A stretch of DNA of 64,000 nucleotides from TM7 phylum sp. oral taxon 349 (GTDB lineage Bacteria; Patescibacteriota; Saccharimonadia; Saccharimonadales; Saccharimonadaceae), in contig CP072328.1 in NCBI GenBank assembly GCA_018127705.1, forward strand, positions 248,001 to 312,000, read 5' to 3'. Of the stretch, positions 17,174-25,720 are shown piece after piece (positions within the stretch are counted from its first letter, which is position 1; each line of letters begins with the position of its first letter). The notes below the pieces were generated by a model. That model made no database searches. It saw nothing but the letters and a program-made list of their open reading frames with translations, and was not told the origin of the DNA. Both the position numbers and the translations under genes were made by a program.

Positions 17174-17250
17174 TGGTACGCCCGGCAGGACTCGAACCTG
17201 CGACCCTTTGGTTCGAAGCCAAATACTCTAATCCACTGAGCTACGGGCGC
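17174..17250 (-). tRNA. tRNA-Arg(TCG)
   Basis: The minus-strand cloverleaf begins GCGCCCG, has anticodon stem TTTGG/CCAAA, loop CTTCGAA with anticodon TCG, T-loop TTCGAGT and encoded CCA. It lies 24 bp from tRNA-Arg(CCG) and is probably co-transcribed with it. Confidence 0.95.
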
Positions 17251-17279
17251 ACACAGCTGTAGTATAGCATGAAACGCGC

Positions 17280-17285
17280 TATAAT
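17280..17285 (+). promoter_or_regulatory. -10 box of murB (leaderless)
   Basis: A consensus TATAAT ends exactly 6 nt before the murB ATG at 17292. Confidence 0.7.
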
Positions 17286-17291
17286 ATAAAC

Positions 17292-18314
17292 ATGAATATT
17301 CAGTATAAGGCATCTCTTAGTGCGTTAACGACGATGGGTCTCGGTGGCGATGCGGCACAACTCGTTGAAGTGTACTCGCCAGACGACGTACGTCAGGCGG
17401 TTGCTTACGCGCGCCAACACAAGCTACCGTGGTATGTGCTCGGCGGTGGCAGCAATACGCTTGCGCGCGATGACGGATTTAACGGGCTCGTTATATTAAA
17501 TAAAATTCCCGGTACTGACGTTATTGATCAGACGATGCAGCATACGACATTCACGGTGGGGGCGGGCGAACTGTGGGATGCGTTTGTTGCGCAAACGGTT
17601 GATAGGAATCTATCCGGTATAGAATGTTTGTCGGCAATTCCAGGTACAGTTGGCGCCGCGCCGGTACAAAATATTGGCGCATACGGGCAAGAAGTTTCCT
17701 CAGTTATTACGTATGTTGACGCGTATGATGCAAAAAACGACACGTTTACGCGGCTACAGAACGCGGAGTGCGAATTTTCATACCGCCATAGTATTTTTCG
17801 CGGGCGCGAACAAGGACGCTACATTATCACGGCAGTAACTATGCGGCTTCGTGCTGTATTGCCGCAACCGCCATTCTATAAGGCGATTGAAACGTATCTG
17901 CGCGAGCATAGTATTGCTAATCCGTCCGTACGACAGCTCCGTGACGCTGTTATCGCGATTCGCGCGAATAAATTGCCCGACCCGCGCGCTACGCCGAATA
18001 CAGGGTCGTTCTTTAAAAATGCTATCGTTTCGCGCGAGATTTACGAGCGCATCGTTGCCGATTATCCCAATGTGCCGCATTATGATCTACCAGATGGCAA
18101 TGTGAAAATTCCAACCGGTTGGTTGATTGAACGGTCAGGACTAAAGGGCATGCTGTATCGTGGTATGCGCGTCTACGATAAGAACGCACTTGTACTTGTT
18201 AATGAATCGGCGAAAAGTTATGACGACCTCGCGGCGGCACGGCAGCATATCATCAATACGGTGCAAACGAAATTCGGCATTACTATTCAGCAAGAGCCGC
18301 TCGAAATCTCATAA
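17292..18314 (+). CDS. murB: UDP-N-acetylenolpyruvoylglucosamine reductase
   Basis: MurB is the FAD enzyme that reduces enolpyruvyl-UDP-GlcNAc to UDP-MurNAc with NADPH, the step after MurA. The flavin-binding signatures LGGGSNTLARDDGFNGLVI and IPGTVGAAPVQNIGAYGQEV are present. FSYRHSIFRG marks the type I form, and the catalytic Ser lies in NTGSFFKN, followed by KIPTGWLIERSGLKG. Its 340 aa matches E. coli MurB. The start is fixed by the six-base gap to TATAAT. MurA is 6 kb downstream on the same strand. Confidence 0.96.
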   Translation: MNIQYKASLSALTTMGLGGDAAQLVEVYSPDDVRQAVAYARQHKLPWYVLGGGSNTLARDDGFNGLVILNKIPGTDVIDQTMQHTTFTVGAGELWDAFVAQTVDRNLSGIECLSAIPGTVGAAPVQNIGAYGQEVSSVITYVDAYDAKNDTFTRLQNAECEFSYRHSIFRGREQGRYIITAVTMRLRAVLPQPPFYKAIETYLREHSIANPSVRQLRDAVIAIRANKLPDPRATPNTGSFFKNAIVSREIYERIVADYPNVPHYDLPDGNVKIPTGWLIERSGLKGMLYRGMRVYDKNALVLVNESAKSYDDLAAARQHIINTVQTKFGITIQQEPLEIS

Positions 18315-18350
18315 TTGAAAAGAGCCATTTTGATTTTGCCGTAAGCACTA

Positions 18351-18356
18351 TATAAT
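18351..18356 (+). promoter_or_regulatory. -10 box of the pilin operon (leaderless)
   Basis: TATAAT ends exactly 6 nt before the ATG at 18363. A TTGATT at 18330-18335 could be a -35 with a short 15-nt spacer. Confidence 0.65.
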
Positions 18357-18362
18357 AGTATT

Positions 18363-18833
18363 ATGCACGGGCAATCGCGGGGATTTAGTTTGATAGAGAT
18401 AATTACGATCGTGACGGTTATTGGTATTCTGGCGGCGATTGTTGTCGTGTCAGCGACGGGTATTGCTAGGATTTCGAGAGACAATCAGCGCCAGCTCAAT
18501 GTGAATGCTATTGTCGAGCGGCTTGAGCTGTATTATAAATTACACACTTCTACTGCTGGGCGTAGTTATCCCACTAAACAGGATATACAGACAAAAGCCC
18601 AAGAAATTATTAACGATAATGAAGCACTTATTGCACCAGGCAAAACAAGCAATAGTTTAGTTGCTACGGATACGATAGGCGAGCCGATGGTAAGTATAAG
18701 TGAATATGTGTACCAAGTATTTGACGCTGATGATAATATTTGCACAAGCGTTCCCTGCGTACGTTTCGTGCTGTACTACCGCACTGAATCAGATAACACC
18801 GTTCACAGAGTAGAGAGTTTACATCAACAATGA
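18363..18833 (+). CDS. Type IV pilin-like minor pseudopilin
   Basis: The 156-aa protein has a short basic leader and a class III prepilin cleavage motif, RG|FSLIEI, followed by a hydrophobic helix (about 8-32) with the conserved Glu at mature position 5. The globular domain contains one Cys pair (NICTSVPC). It is the first of five prepilin-type genes that overlap or abut each other, so it is probably a minor pilin assembled with its neighbours. No pilus ATPase, platform protein or prepilin peptidase gene is in the window. Confidence 0.85.
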   Translation: MHGQSRGFSLIEIITIVTVIGILAAIVVVSATGIARISRDNQRQLNVNAIVERLELYYKLHTSTAGRSYPTKQDIQTKAQEIINDNEALIAPGKTSNSLVATDTIGEPMVSISEYVYQVFDADDNICTSVPCVRFVLYYRTESDNTVHRVESLHQQ

Positions 18834-19258
18834 GGCGTGTGAACGAAAAAGGTTTTACGATCGTTGAGGTGGCTGTCACGTTGTTTGTGGCGTCGGTGCT
18901 TGTTGCTGGTATTATACGTCTGCAAACGAGTGTGAGCCGACTATCTATTCAACAAGTTCAGCATCGTATCGCGAGCGATATAGCATATAACAATTTACGC
19001 AAGTATGTTAATGAGAATCCGCCAACGTGGTTTGCGTGTGAGGTTGTCGGCGGTGTTGCGAAACCTAAAACACTCATTGATAAAACTGCCGCAATAGAGG
19101 GTCTGGCTGCGCCTGTATTGCAAAAAGTTGTTGCCACCGCGCCATATCTATGCGGCGGCGGCACGAGCGGTATCGGTATGCCAATCAGAGTTGAATCAAC
19201 TGTTACATATGGTCCAGACCACAGAAAGGTAACACATGCCTCGTACGCGGCATTTTAA
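18830..19258 (+). CDS. Prepilin-type minor pilin
   Basis: The 142-aa protein has the cleavage motif KG|FTIVEVAVTLF with Glu at position 5 and one N-terminal helix. The globular domain holds two Cys (WFACEVV and YLCGGG) that could form a disulphide. It overlaps the preceding gene by ATGA and the following gene by 23 bp, showing tight coupling within the operon. Position and size recall GspI/PilV-type minor pilins, but that assignment is tentative. Confidence 0.82.
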   Translation: MRRVNEKGFTIVEVAVTLFVASVLVAGIIRLQTSVSRLSIQQVQHRIASDIAYNNLRKYVNENPPTWFACEVVGGVAKPKTLIDKTAAIEGLAAPVLQKVVATAPYLCGGGTSGIGMPIRVESTVTYGPDHRKVTHASYAAF

Positions 19259-20036
19259 TTACGGTTATACAATTGTTGAACTTGTTGTTTCAATCACGGT
19301 ATTTAGCATTATTGTTGTGATATTTGGTGCTGCGCTTACGAATGCATACCACGAGGTGTTTATTAGCAAGGCTCGTTCGCAAACGACAACAGCGTTGCAG
19401 ACTGCTATGGATATTATAGAAAAAGACGTACGGTATAGTATTGAGTTTAATGGCGCGACTAGCACGCCGTACAACGACCTCTACGGACGCGGCGGTACAA
19501 TGGTTCCAAATTACACTTGGAATTACACTGGAACCGGTCCGAATGCGCGAACGTTGATTCTATCAAGCTATGCAAGTAATCGGCGCGATGTGTCATCGGT
19601 TCGTCGTCTTGTTCGTATTAATAAGCCAACCACATTTTATAATTGCAGCTTAGAACCAGAATATCTGCCAAAATTACAGTACCGTACGGTATATTTTGTC
19701 AAAGATGCTGTTTTATACCGGCGTATTCTCGTTGATATGAGTTCGCCGCGCTGTCCGGGGCAAAATGTTGCCCAGAAACAATCGTGCCCTGCAAGCGTCT
19801 TTACTGCGAGCAAGCCCGCTATTTGCCAGGCGCGCGATGAAGCGATCGCAAAAAATGTTCAAGCATTTACGGTCCAATATCTTAAAGATGATGGTACACC
19901 GGTTGAGCATCAATATGCGGCTGGCGGTGAAGATTATTTAGTTGAGGCTAGCAGCGTTAGTATTTCGCTGACGGTAGCCGCGCCGCCAAGTAATAATACG
20001 CAATCTACAACACTATTAGTAACGAGGATTAATTAG
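19236..20036 (+). CDS. Prepilin-type minor pilin, PilW/GspJ-like size
   Basis: The 266-aa protein has the cleavage motif YG|YTIVELVVSITVFSIIVV, with Tyr instead of Phe at mature position 1 and Glu at position 5. The larger globular domain contains several Cys (YNCSLEPE, PRCPGQN, QSCPAS, AICQAR). Size and order resemble GspJ or PilW minor pilins. It starts 23 bp inside the previous gene and ends 2 bp before the RCC1 pilin. Confidence 0.82.
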   Translation: MPRTRHFNYGYTIVELVVSITVFSIIVVIFGAALTNAYHEVFISKARSQTTTALQTAMDIIEKDVRYSIEFNGATSTPYNDLYGRGGTMVPNYTWNYTGTGPNARTLILSSYASNRRDVSSVRRLVRINKPTTFYNCSLEPEYLPKLQYRTVYFVKDAVLYRRILVDMSSPRCPGQNVAQKQSCPASVFTASKPAICQARDEAIAKNVQAFTVQYLKDDGTPVEHQYAAGGEDYLVEASSVSISLTVAAPPSNNTQSTTLLVTRIN

Positions 20037-20038
20037 TT

Positions 20039-21790
20039 ATGAATAATAGCGATAAAAAACAAACGTTTGGATTTTCGCTTGCTCTTACGATGCTTATGTC
20101 GGTTGTTGTATTAACTGTATTATTTGGCGTTTATCGTGTTGTTATTGCGCTCTATGTTAATACGCAAGAGAGTTATTACCTAAAGCTTGCAGAAGAGGCG
20201 GGCGAGGCGGGTGCGGCATACGCAAATGCTTGTTTGGATATCAATCGCCATTTACAGAGTTGGTCGTCCTCACATCCTCTTACGCCAGACAGCGACTGTA
20301 AAGGAACAGCAGGCGTATACCCGGCAAATAAGTTTGTGTTTAACGACGGGCATGTGCGGACTACTTTTGTTGTTGGGCATTTGGACTACGGCTACAAGCA
20401 CTCTGCTCAAATCTCTGCTATAGGTAAAACAGAACTGATCTCTGGAGGTGGTGTTTATCGTACCTACACAACAACTATTAAAAAGACGGTCACTTGGCCA
20501 ATGGACGGTGTTCCGAAAAAAATAATGAGCGGCAATTATCGAACGTGTACCATTATATCAGATGATATCTGGTGTTGGGGGGCGAATCGTTATGGCCAGC
20601 TTGGAAATGGAAAATCATTTGGCAGCGGCGATGTTGATGCTCCTTTGCCGGATATAGATTCTCCTATTCCTGTGAGAGTACGTAAAGATCCTGGAGTGCT
20701 TGCCGGCAAAAAGATTGATGATTTATTTACTGCGCAGTATCATTCGTGCGCGCTTGCCGAGGGAAAAGTGTATTGCTGGGGCTATAATCCTTTTGGAGGA
20801 CTTGGTATCGGTCCGGTGTCGTCTCCGGGGGTTCATTCAACGGCTCATTCAAATGTGCCGGTAGAAGTTAAGGGTGCGTTGCTCGGTAAGACTGTTACTG
20901 CTATTGGCGGTACCGGCAATACGTCGTGCGCTATTGCTGAGGGTAAAATATATTGCTGGGGCTTTAATCAGCGTGGTAGCGTTGGCGCAAACTCAGGCCA
21001 GATCATGTTTGATACACCAGTGCAAGTCGCAAGCGGTCTTCCCGGAGGCTTGCCAGTAGGTTATACCGCTACGGCTCTTTCATCGTCAGGAAGCCGATCT
21101 TACAACATGTGCGCGATTGCAGATGCAAAGGCTTACTGCTGGGGTCCAAACGATGCCGGGCAGACAGGTAGAGGAATAACTAGTTCATACGTTACATATC
21201 CAACGGCCGTTGGAGGTCTTGATGGCATTAGCGTATTATCAATAACGCAAGATGGCTGGTCTCAATGGGGAGGAAACCCTCCAAACTATACGCATATTTG
21301 CGCATTGACGTCAGAGGGGCCTTATTGCTGGGGGAGTAATTATTATGGCCAGATTGGCGATGGTGTGGCTGGCGGACCGCTTGTTACGGTGCCAAAAAAA
21401 GTTAAATTGCCAGCAGGTGTCAGTAAAAGCGATGTCAAGGATATTCAGGCTGGATTATATCACACATGCATGCTTACTTCCGCGGGCAAGGTCTATTGTT
21501 GGGGTCGAAGTAATAAAGGGCAGGTTGGCAATGGTGCGTTTACATCTGTCAATGATGGCATTCCTAACCCCACTCCTGTCGTTACGGGCAGTAATGGCAT
21601 ACCAGCAGGAGAGGTTGTTGAAAAACTTGGTGCCGGCGCTAACCGCGGCTGCGCGACCGTGTCAAATGACAGAACATATTGTTGGGGCAACAACTCAAAC
21701 GGTCAAATAGGCGATAATACGCATGTGAATAGGGCGACCCCTACCGAATCTCTTTTTCTTCGCCCTGCAAAGAACCGCTATATATATTGA
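20039..21790 (+). CDS. Pilin-like protein fused to a seven-repeat RCC1 beta-propeller
   Basis: The 583-aa protein starts with a prepilin-like motif, FG|FSLALTMLMS, that lacks Glu at position 5, as in GspK/PilX-type tip pilins. A helix at about 12-35 and a spacer to about 150 follow. The rest is seven RCC1 repeats, each with the core Cys...YCWG-N--GQ-G-G (first at about 177-195, last at about 541-559). Two Cys per repeat suggest one disulphide per blade, fitting an extracytoplasmic propeller. Seven blades make a closed ring. It probably sits at a pilus tip or surface and binds a protein or glycan, possibly on a host bacterium; that role is inference. Confidence 0.85.
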   Translation: MNNSDKKQTFGFSLALTMLMSVVVLTVLFGVYRVVIALYVNTQESYYLKLAEEAGEAGAAYANACLDINRHLQSWSSSHPLTPDSDCKGTAGVYPANKFVFNDGHVRTTFVVGHLDYGYKHSAQISAIGKTELISGGGVYRTYTTTIKKTVTWPMDGVPKKIMSGNYRTCTIISDDIWCWGANRYGQLGNGKSFGSGDVDAPLPDIDSPIPVRVRKDPGVLAGKKIDDLFTAQYHSCALAEGKVYCWGYNPFGGLGIGPVSSPGVHSTAHSNVPVEVKGALLGKTVTAIGGTGNTSCAIAEGKIYCWGFNQRGSVGANSGQIMFDTPVQVASGLPGGLPVGYTATALSSSGSRSYNMCAIADAKAYCWGPNDAGQTGRGITSSYVTYPTAVGGLDGISVLSITQDGWSQWGGNPPNYTHICALTSEGPYCWGSNYYGQIGDGVAGGPLVTVPKKVKLPAGVSKSDVKDIQAGLYHTCMLTSAGKVYCWGRSNKGQVGNGAFTSVNDGIPNPTPVVTGSNGIPAGEVVEKLGAGANRGCATVSNDRTYCWGNNSNGQIGDNTHVNRATPTESLFLRPAKNRYIY

Positions 21791-21882
21791 GTGAGCCGTG
21801 CATCAAAAATGCTTGCGCTTACTTTATAACTGTAGTATCATCAATATATAAATCAAACGTAATAAATAGGGGGCACTTAATC

Positions 21883-22347
21883 GTGACTACTACACAAATC
21901 AAAAACCGCGGTTTTACGCTCGTTGAGCTTCTCATCGTGATCGTGATTATCGCTATTCTCACCGTTGTATCACTCGTTGCGTATAATGGTTTGCAAAATC
22001 AGGCAAAGACTTCGGCAGCTAAATCGGCAGCTGAAACTGTTGGCAAGAAAGCTGAGCTGTATAACACAGAGGAAGGTTCATACCCGAAGAAATTAGTCTA
22101 TCTTACAGGCGGCAGCGATGGCGCTACTACTGTTACTGTGGATTCAGGCAAATCGTACTACTTAACGCCAACCAGTGTTGAAGTGGCCGCATCAGACACC
22201 GCTCTTAGTAGCGCACCAACCAAAGCTAATACAGTTTTTTATAAGCAATGCAATGGTGGAAAAGGTGCTCGAATCTTTTATCATGACTGGCAGGAATCCA
22301 GTAACCCAAAGTCTCGCGACATTGGTGACATCGGTGGTAGCTGTTAA
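21883..22347 (+). CDS. Major-type type IV pilin
   Basis: The 154-aa protein has the textbook motif RG|FTLVELLIVIVIIAILTV with Glu at position 5. A Lys/Ala-rich helix follows, then a C-terminal domain with two Cys (QCNGG and GGSC at the very end), like the disulphide loop of major pilins. The start is GTG 21883, 10 nt after an AGGGGG stretch. An ATG frame from 21787 would put 40 unlikely residues ahead of the leader. The gene ends the pilin operon and is followed by a terminator. It may have its own promoter in the AT-rich gap. Confidence 0.88.
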   Translation: MTTTQIKNRGFTLVELLIVIVIIAILTVVSLVAYNGLQNQAKTSAAKSAAETVGKKAELYNTEEGSYPKKLVYLTGGSDGATTVTVDSGKSYYLTPTSVEVAASDTALSSAPTKANTVFYKQCNGGKGARIFYHDWQESSNPKSRDIGDIGGSC

Positions 22348-22376
22348 CACTCTTTAATAACTGTACACAGTAGAAT

Positions 22377-22406
22377 AAAATACCTCGTTACTATACGGGG
22401 TATTTT
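22377..22406 (+). terminator. Terminator of the pilin operon
   Basis: AAAATACCTCG (22377-22387) pairs with CGGGGTATTTT (22396-22406) with one G-T pair and an 8-nt loop, followed by ATTT. The remaining 180 bp to glyA shows no gene. Confidence 0.85.
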
Positions 22407-22590
22407 ATTTAGAGATATTATCGTCACACTGCTTGAAATTTTGCACTGACCGTCATCAGAAAAAGACGTTTTTATCACTATAGACACACTATACATCCGC
22501 ACCGCCAAAACAATCTAACAAATATACAACAACCCCTCAAAGAGAGCGTACCTACAGATGCAAACCCTAACCGCGCTCCTACCGCAGCTA

Positions 22591-23865
22591 CTAGCTCATA
22601 TCCTTTAACCGCAAACAAAATTCCCGCACCTCGCTCCGCAGTTTCGCGAGCGCTGTATCGTCGTCGCGCGCGTCTATCGCTTGCTTCATCCATTCGGCGA
22701 TTTGCGGCATGTCGCTCGGCGTGCAGCCGCGCGTAGTTAGGGCTGGCGTACCGAGGCGGATGCCGCTGGGGCGAAACATCGGCAGCGGGTCGTCTGGCAC
22801 AGCGTTGGCGTTTAGTGTCAGCCCGATTTTGTCTATCGCCTGCTCCGCCGCCTTGCCGTCTATACCGAAACTCCGGTGCACATCTGCTAGAATTAAATGG
22901 TTGCTTGTACCTCCAGTCACCAGGATAAAGCCGCGTTTGCGTAGTTCGTCCGCTAGCTGCGCCGCATTTGTTACTACATTGCGTGCATATTCTGCGAACT
23001 CTGGTTGCAGCGCTTCGCCAAACGCCACTGCCTTAGCGGCGATTGTATTCATGTGCGGTCCGCCCTGTGCGCCTGGAAACACGGCGCGGTCTATCAATGT
23101 CGGAATGTTCTCAAGTGTTTTTTCAGGTTTTTTTAGCGGGCTGCTTACCGTGCCCATACTTAAAATCAGTCCGCCGCGTGGTCCGCGTAACGTTTTGTGC
23201 GTGGTCGTGGTCATGACATGAAAACCGTGGTCAAGCGGATTCGCTGCTACGCCGCCTGCGATTAAACCCGCAATGTGCGCTACATCAGCCATTAGCAAAC
23301 AGCCAGAAATTTCCCGCCCAATCTCGGCGAACTTTGCCCAGTCTAGCTCGCGCGGATACGCACTGAAGCCTGCCAGGATGATTTTTGGTTGATATTTACG
23401 CGCCAGGCGGCGAATTTCGTCGTAATCAATTTCGCCCGTCGCAGGATCTTTCATCTTGTATGGTACAAAATTATACAACTGTGCACTACGTGTGACGGGT
23501 GAGCCGTGCGTGAGATGCCCGCCGTGGCTCAAATCCATTGCTAAAATTGTATCGCCCGGGCGGCACCATGCGCTATATACCGCCTCGTTTGCTGGCGCGC
23601 CGCTATGCGGCTGTACGTTGGCGTGGTCGGCGTGGAATAATCGCTTGGCGCGGTCAATGGCAAGCTGTTCAACCTTGTCGGTAAACTCCTGTCCGCCGTA
23701 GTAACGGTGTCCGGGGTAGCCTTCGCTATATTTGTTTGTAAACACGCTGCCGAGTGCTTGCCGCACCGAGTGGCTGACGTAGTTTTCGCTAGGGATTAGC
23801 TCTAATCCTTCTCGTTGGCGTTTTGCTTCGCCGTCGATAAGTGCCGCAACAATATCATCATTCAT
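22591..23865 (-). CDS. glyA: Serine hydroxymethyltransferase
   Basis: GlyA converts serine and tetrahydrofolate to glycine and 5,10-methylene-THF using PLP. LELIPSENYVS lies near the N-terminus, HSGAPANEAVY and the PLP-Lys segment TTTTHKTLRGPRGG follow, and the 424-aa length is typical. Two in-frame ATG codons exist. The second (23865) is preferred because GGAGGT lies 7 nt before it; the first (23880) lies inside that Shine-Dalgarno context. FolD, which uses the one-carbon product, is at 33 kb. A second, divergent SHMT-like protein is in the integrated element at 46 kb. Confidence 0.96.
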   Translation of the reverse strand: MNDDIVAALIDGEAKRQREGLELIPSENYVSHSVRQALGSVFTNKYSEGYPGHRYYGGQEFTDKVEQLAIDRAKRLFHADHANVQPHSGAPANEAVYSAWCRPGDTILAMDLSHGGHLTHGSPVTRSAQLYNFVPYKMKDPATGEIDYDEIRRLARKYQPKIILAGFSAYPRELDWAKFAEIGREISGCLLMADVAHIAGLIAGGVAANPLDHGFHVMTTTTHKTLRGPRGGLILSMGTVSSPLKKPEKTLENIPTLIDRAVFPGAQGGPHMNTIAAKAVAFGEALQPEFAEYARNVVTNAAQLADELRKRGFILVTGGTSNHLILADVHRSFGIDGKAAEQAIDKIGLTLNANAVPDDPLPMFRPSGIRLGTPALTTRGCTPSDMPQIAEWMKQAIDARDDDTALAKLRSEVREFCLRLKDMS

Positions 23866-23928
23866 AATCTGTACCTCCATTACGTTTATTTGTCAAAAGC
23901 AGTGAAATCGTTGCTAGATCATGTGTTT

Positions 23929-23957
23929 AGTATAGCGTGTTTTGAAATACTTGACAA
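23929..23957 (-). promoter_or_regulatory. glyA promoter
   Basis: On the minus strand TTGTCA (23952-23957), a 17-nt spacer and TATACT (23929-23934) form a near-consensus promoter. Its -35 is the same DNA as the -35 of the divergent murA promoter. Confidence 0.8.
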
Positions 23958-23979
23958 TATATCACATCAGGTATATTAT
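23951..23979 (+). promoter_or_regulatory. HTH-murA promoter
   Basis: TTGACA (23951-23956), a 17-nt spacer and TATTAT (23974-23979) precede the ATG at 23987 by 7 nt, predicting a leaderless mRNA. The -35 overlaps the glyA -35 by five bases. Confidence 0.8.
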
Positions 23980-23986
23980 GTATGCC

Positions 23987-25510
23987 ATGAAGACGTCGGA
24001 ATATCTTAAAAATATTGGAACATTAATTCAAGAAAACCGCCAATCGCGTGGTATGACACAGAGTGAGCTTGCCGAAGCGCTTGGTACGAGCCAGTCGGCA
24101 ATCAACCGTATTGAGAAAGGCGGACAAAATATCAGTCTTGAGATGATTGCACGCATCGGCGATGTGCTATCGTGCGAGATTGTCCGTATCAATAATTATG
24201 GCAAAACTAATTTCCGCGTGACGGGCGGGCGTGAATTGCATGGCAGTATAGAAGTAAAGACCAGCAAAAATGCTGCGGTTGCATTGCTTTGTGCTAGCCT
24301 GCTAAACAAAGGAAAGACGACACTGCGGCGCGTTGCGCGAATTGAAGAAGTCAACCGTATCATTGAAGTGCTTGAAAGTATTGGCGTGAAATGTCGCTGG
24401 CTGGAGCACAATGACCTTGAAATCAATCCGCCAAAGCGGCTGGATTTAGTAAATATGGATGTCGACGCTGCTAAACGCACACGCAGCATTATTATGTTCC
24501 TTGGACCATTGCTGCATCAATATAGTACGTTTGAATTGCCATTTAGCGGTGGTTGCAATCTTGGTACGCGCACAGTTGAGCCGCACATGACTGGGCTTGC
24601 GCCGTTTGGGCTATCGGTGCAAGCGACAAGCGATCGCTATGTTGCAACGAGTAAGTCGCAGGCAATTGACCGTGCTATCGTTTTGACTGAGCGTGGCGAT
24701 ACTGTGACTGAAAACGTCATCATGGCAGCGGCGCTTTACGACGGTGTGACGATTATTCGCAACGCCAGCCCGAACTACATGGTGCAGGACGTTTGCTTCT
24801 TCTTGCAGGCACTCGGTGTGAATATTGATGGCATTGGCACGACGACGCTGACGATCCGCGGCGTAAAATCAATCAACAAAACAGTGGAATATTATCCAGG
24901 CGAAGATCCGATTGAAGCGATGAGTTTCGTAGCGGCAGGTATCGTGACGGGGTCGGAAATTACGGTGGCGCGCGTCCCGATTGAATTTATGGAGTTAGAG
25001 CTGGCGACACTCGCTGGCATGGGGCTGCAGTATAATATGACTCCTGAATATATGGCACGCAATGGACGGACGCGGTTGGTAGATATTACGTTGAAAAAAT
25101 CTAAGCTGCACGCGCCGAAAGATAAAATTCACGCGTTGCCGTTTCCTGGTATCAATATGGATAACCTGCCGTTTTTGGGGCTATGCGCGACGGTTGCTGA
25201 TGGTCGCACATTGATTCACGACTGGAGCTATGAAAATCGCGCGATCTATTTCACGGAGCTTAGCAAACTAGGCGGGCGTGTTGAAATGGTTGACCCGCAT
25301 CGTGTGTATATTACCGGTCCGACGCGCTGGAAACCGGCAGATATTATTGCGCCGGCAGCGCTGCGTCCGAGCGTGGTGATTTTGCTCGCTATGATGGCGG
25401 CTCCTGGCGTGTCGCTGCTGCGCGATGTGTATAGCATTAACCGTGGTTATGAAGCAATTGCTAAGCGGCTCAATTCGCTCGGTGCGCAGATTGAGACGGT
25501 ATGGGAATAA
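23987..25510 (+). CDS. murA: UDP-N-acetylglucosamine 1-carboxyvinyltransferase with N-terminal XRE HTH domain
   Basis: MurA transfers enolpyruvate from PEP to UDP-GlcNAc, the first committed step of peptidoglycan synthesis. Residues 8-65 form an XRE-type helix-turn-helix (GMTQSELAEALGTSQSAINR). The EPT domain starts at about 75: KTSKNAA carries the Lys-Asn pair, and the PEP-binding Cys is C190 in SGGCNLGTRTVEPH. The domain continues to the end of the 507-aa protein and appears complete. A DNA-binding domain on a cytosolic enzyme suggests a moonlighting regulator, possibly acting at the shared glyA/murA promoter. An upstream ATG in frame (23942) lies before the -35 and is rejected. Confidence 0.93.
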   Translation: MKTSEYLKNIGTLIQENRQSRGMTQSELAEALGTSQSAINRIEKGGQNISLEMIARIGDVLSCEIVRINNYGKTNFRVTGGRELHGSIEVKTSKNAAVALLCASLLNKGKTTLRRVARIEEVNRIIEVLESIGVKCRWLEHNDLEINPPKRLDLVNMDVDAAKRTRSIIMFLGPLLHQYSTFELPFSGGCNLGTRTVEPHMTGLAPFGLSVQATSDRYVATSKSQAIDRAIVLTERGDTVTENVIMAAALYDGVTIIRNASPNYMVQDVCFFLQALGVNIDGIGTTTLTIRGVKSINKTVEYYPGEDPIEAMSFVAAGIVTGSEITVARVPIEFMELELATLAGMGLQYNMTPEYMARNGRTRLVDITLKKSKLHAPKDKIHALPFPGINMDNLPFLGLCATVADGRTLIHDWSYENRAIYFTELSKLGGRVEMVDPHRVYITGPTRWKPADIIAPAALRPSVVILLAMMAAPGVSLLRDVYSINRGYEAIAKRLNSLGAQIETVWE

Positions 25511-25573
25511 TGCGGCACTTGCTGTTTTATTCCGTAGCGCGATAGGATATAGCGCTTCTAAAATAAGCAAAAA

Positions 25574-25596
25574 ACCGAGGAGAACCTCGGTATTTT
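25574..25596. terminator. Bidirectional terminator between murA and tRNA-His
   Basis: ACCGAGG (25574-25580) and CCTCGGT (25585-25591) flank an AGAA loop. A run of A residues precedes it and T residues follow, so it can end both murA and the opposing tRNA-His transcript. Confidence 0.85.
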
Positions 25597-25599
25597 GTT

Positions 25600-25677
25600 T
25601 GGGGCGAAAGATGGGATTCGAACCCACGGCCTCCGGAGCCACAATCCAGCGCTCTAACCAGCTGAGCTACTTCCGCC
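25600..25677 (-). tRNA. tRNA-His(GTG)
   Basis: The minus-strand cloverleaf has acceptor GCGGAAG/CTTTCGC, an extra 5' G opposite C73 as required for tRNA-His, loop TTGTGGC with anticodon GTG, T-loop TTCGAAT and encoded CCA. Confidence 0.95.
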
Positions 25678-25720
25678 ACGATCGCCGTCTCAGTATATCA
25701 GATGCTGTACTGATTGTCAC

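Noticed and set aside
21787-21882. N-terminal 32-residue extension of the major pilin
   Set aside because: A prepilin leader is short and basic. GTG 21883 gives a normal leader and has a G-rich ribosome site upstream.
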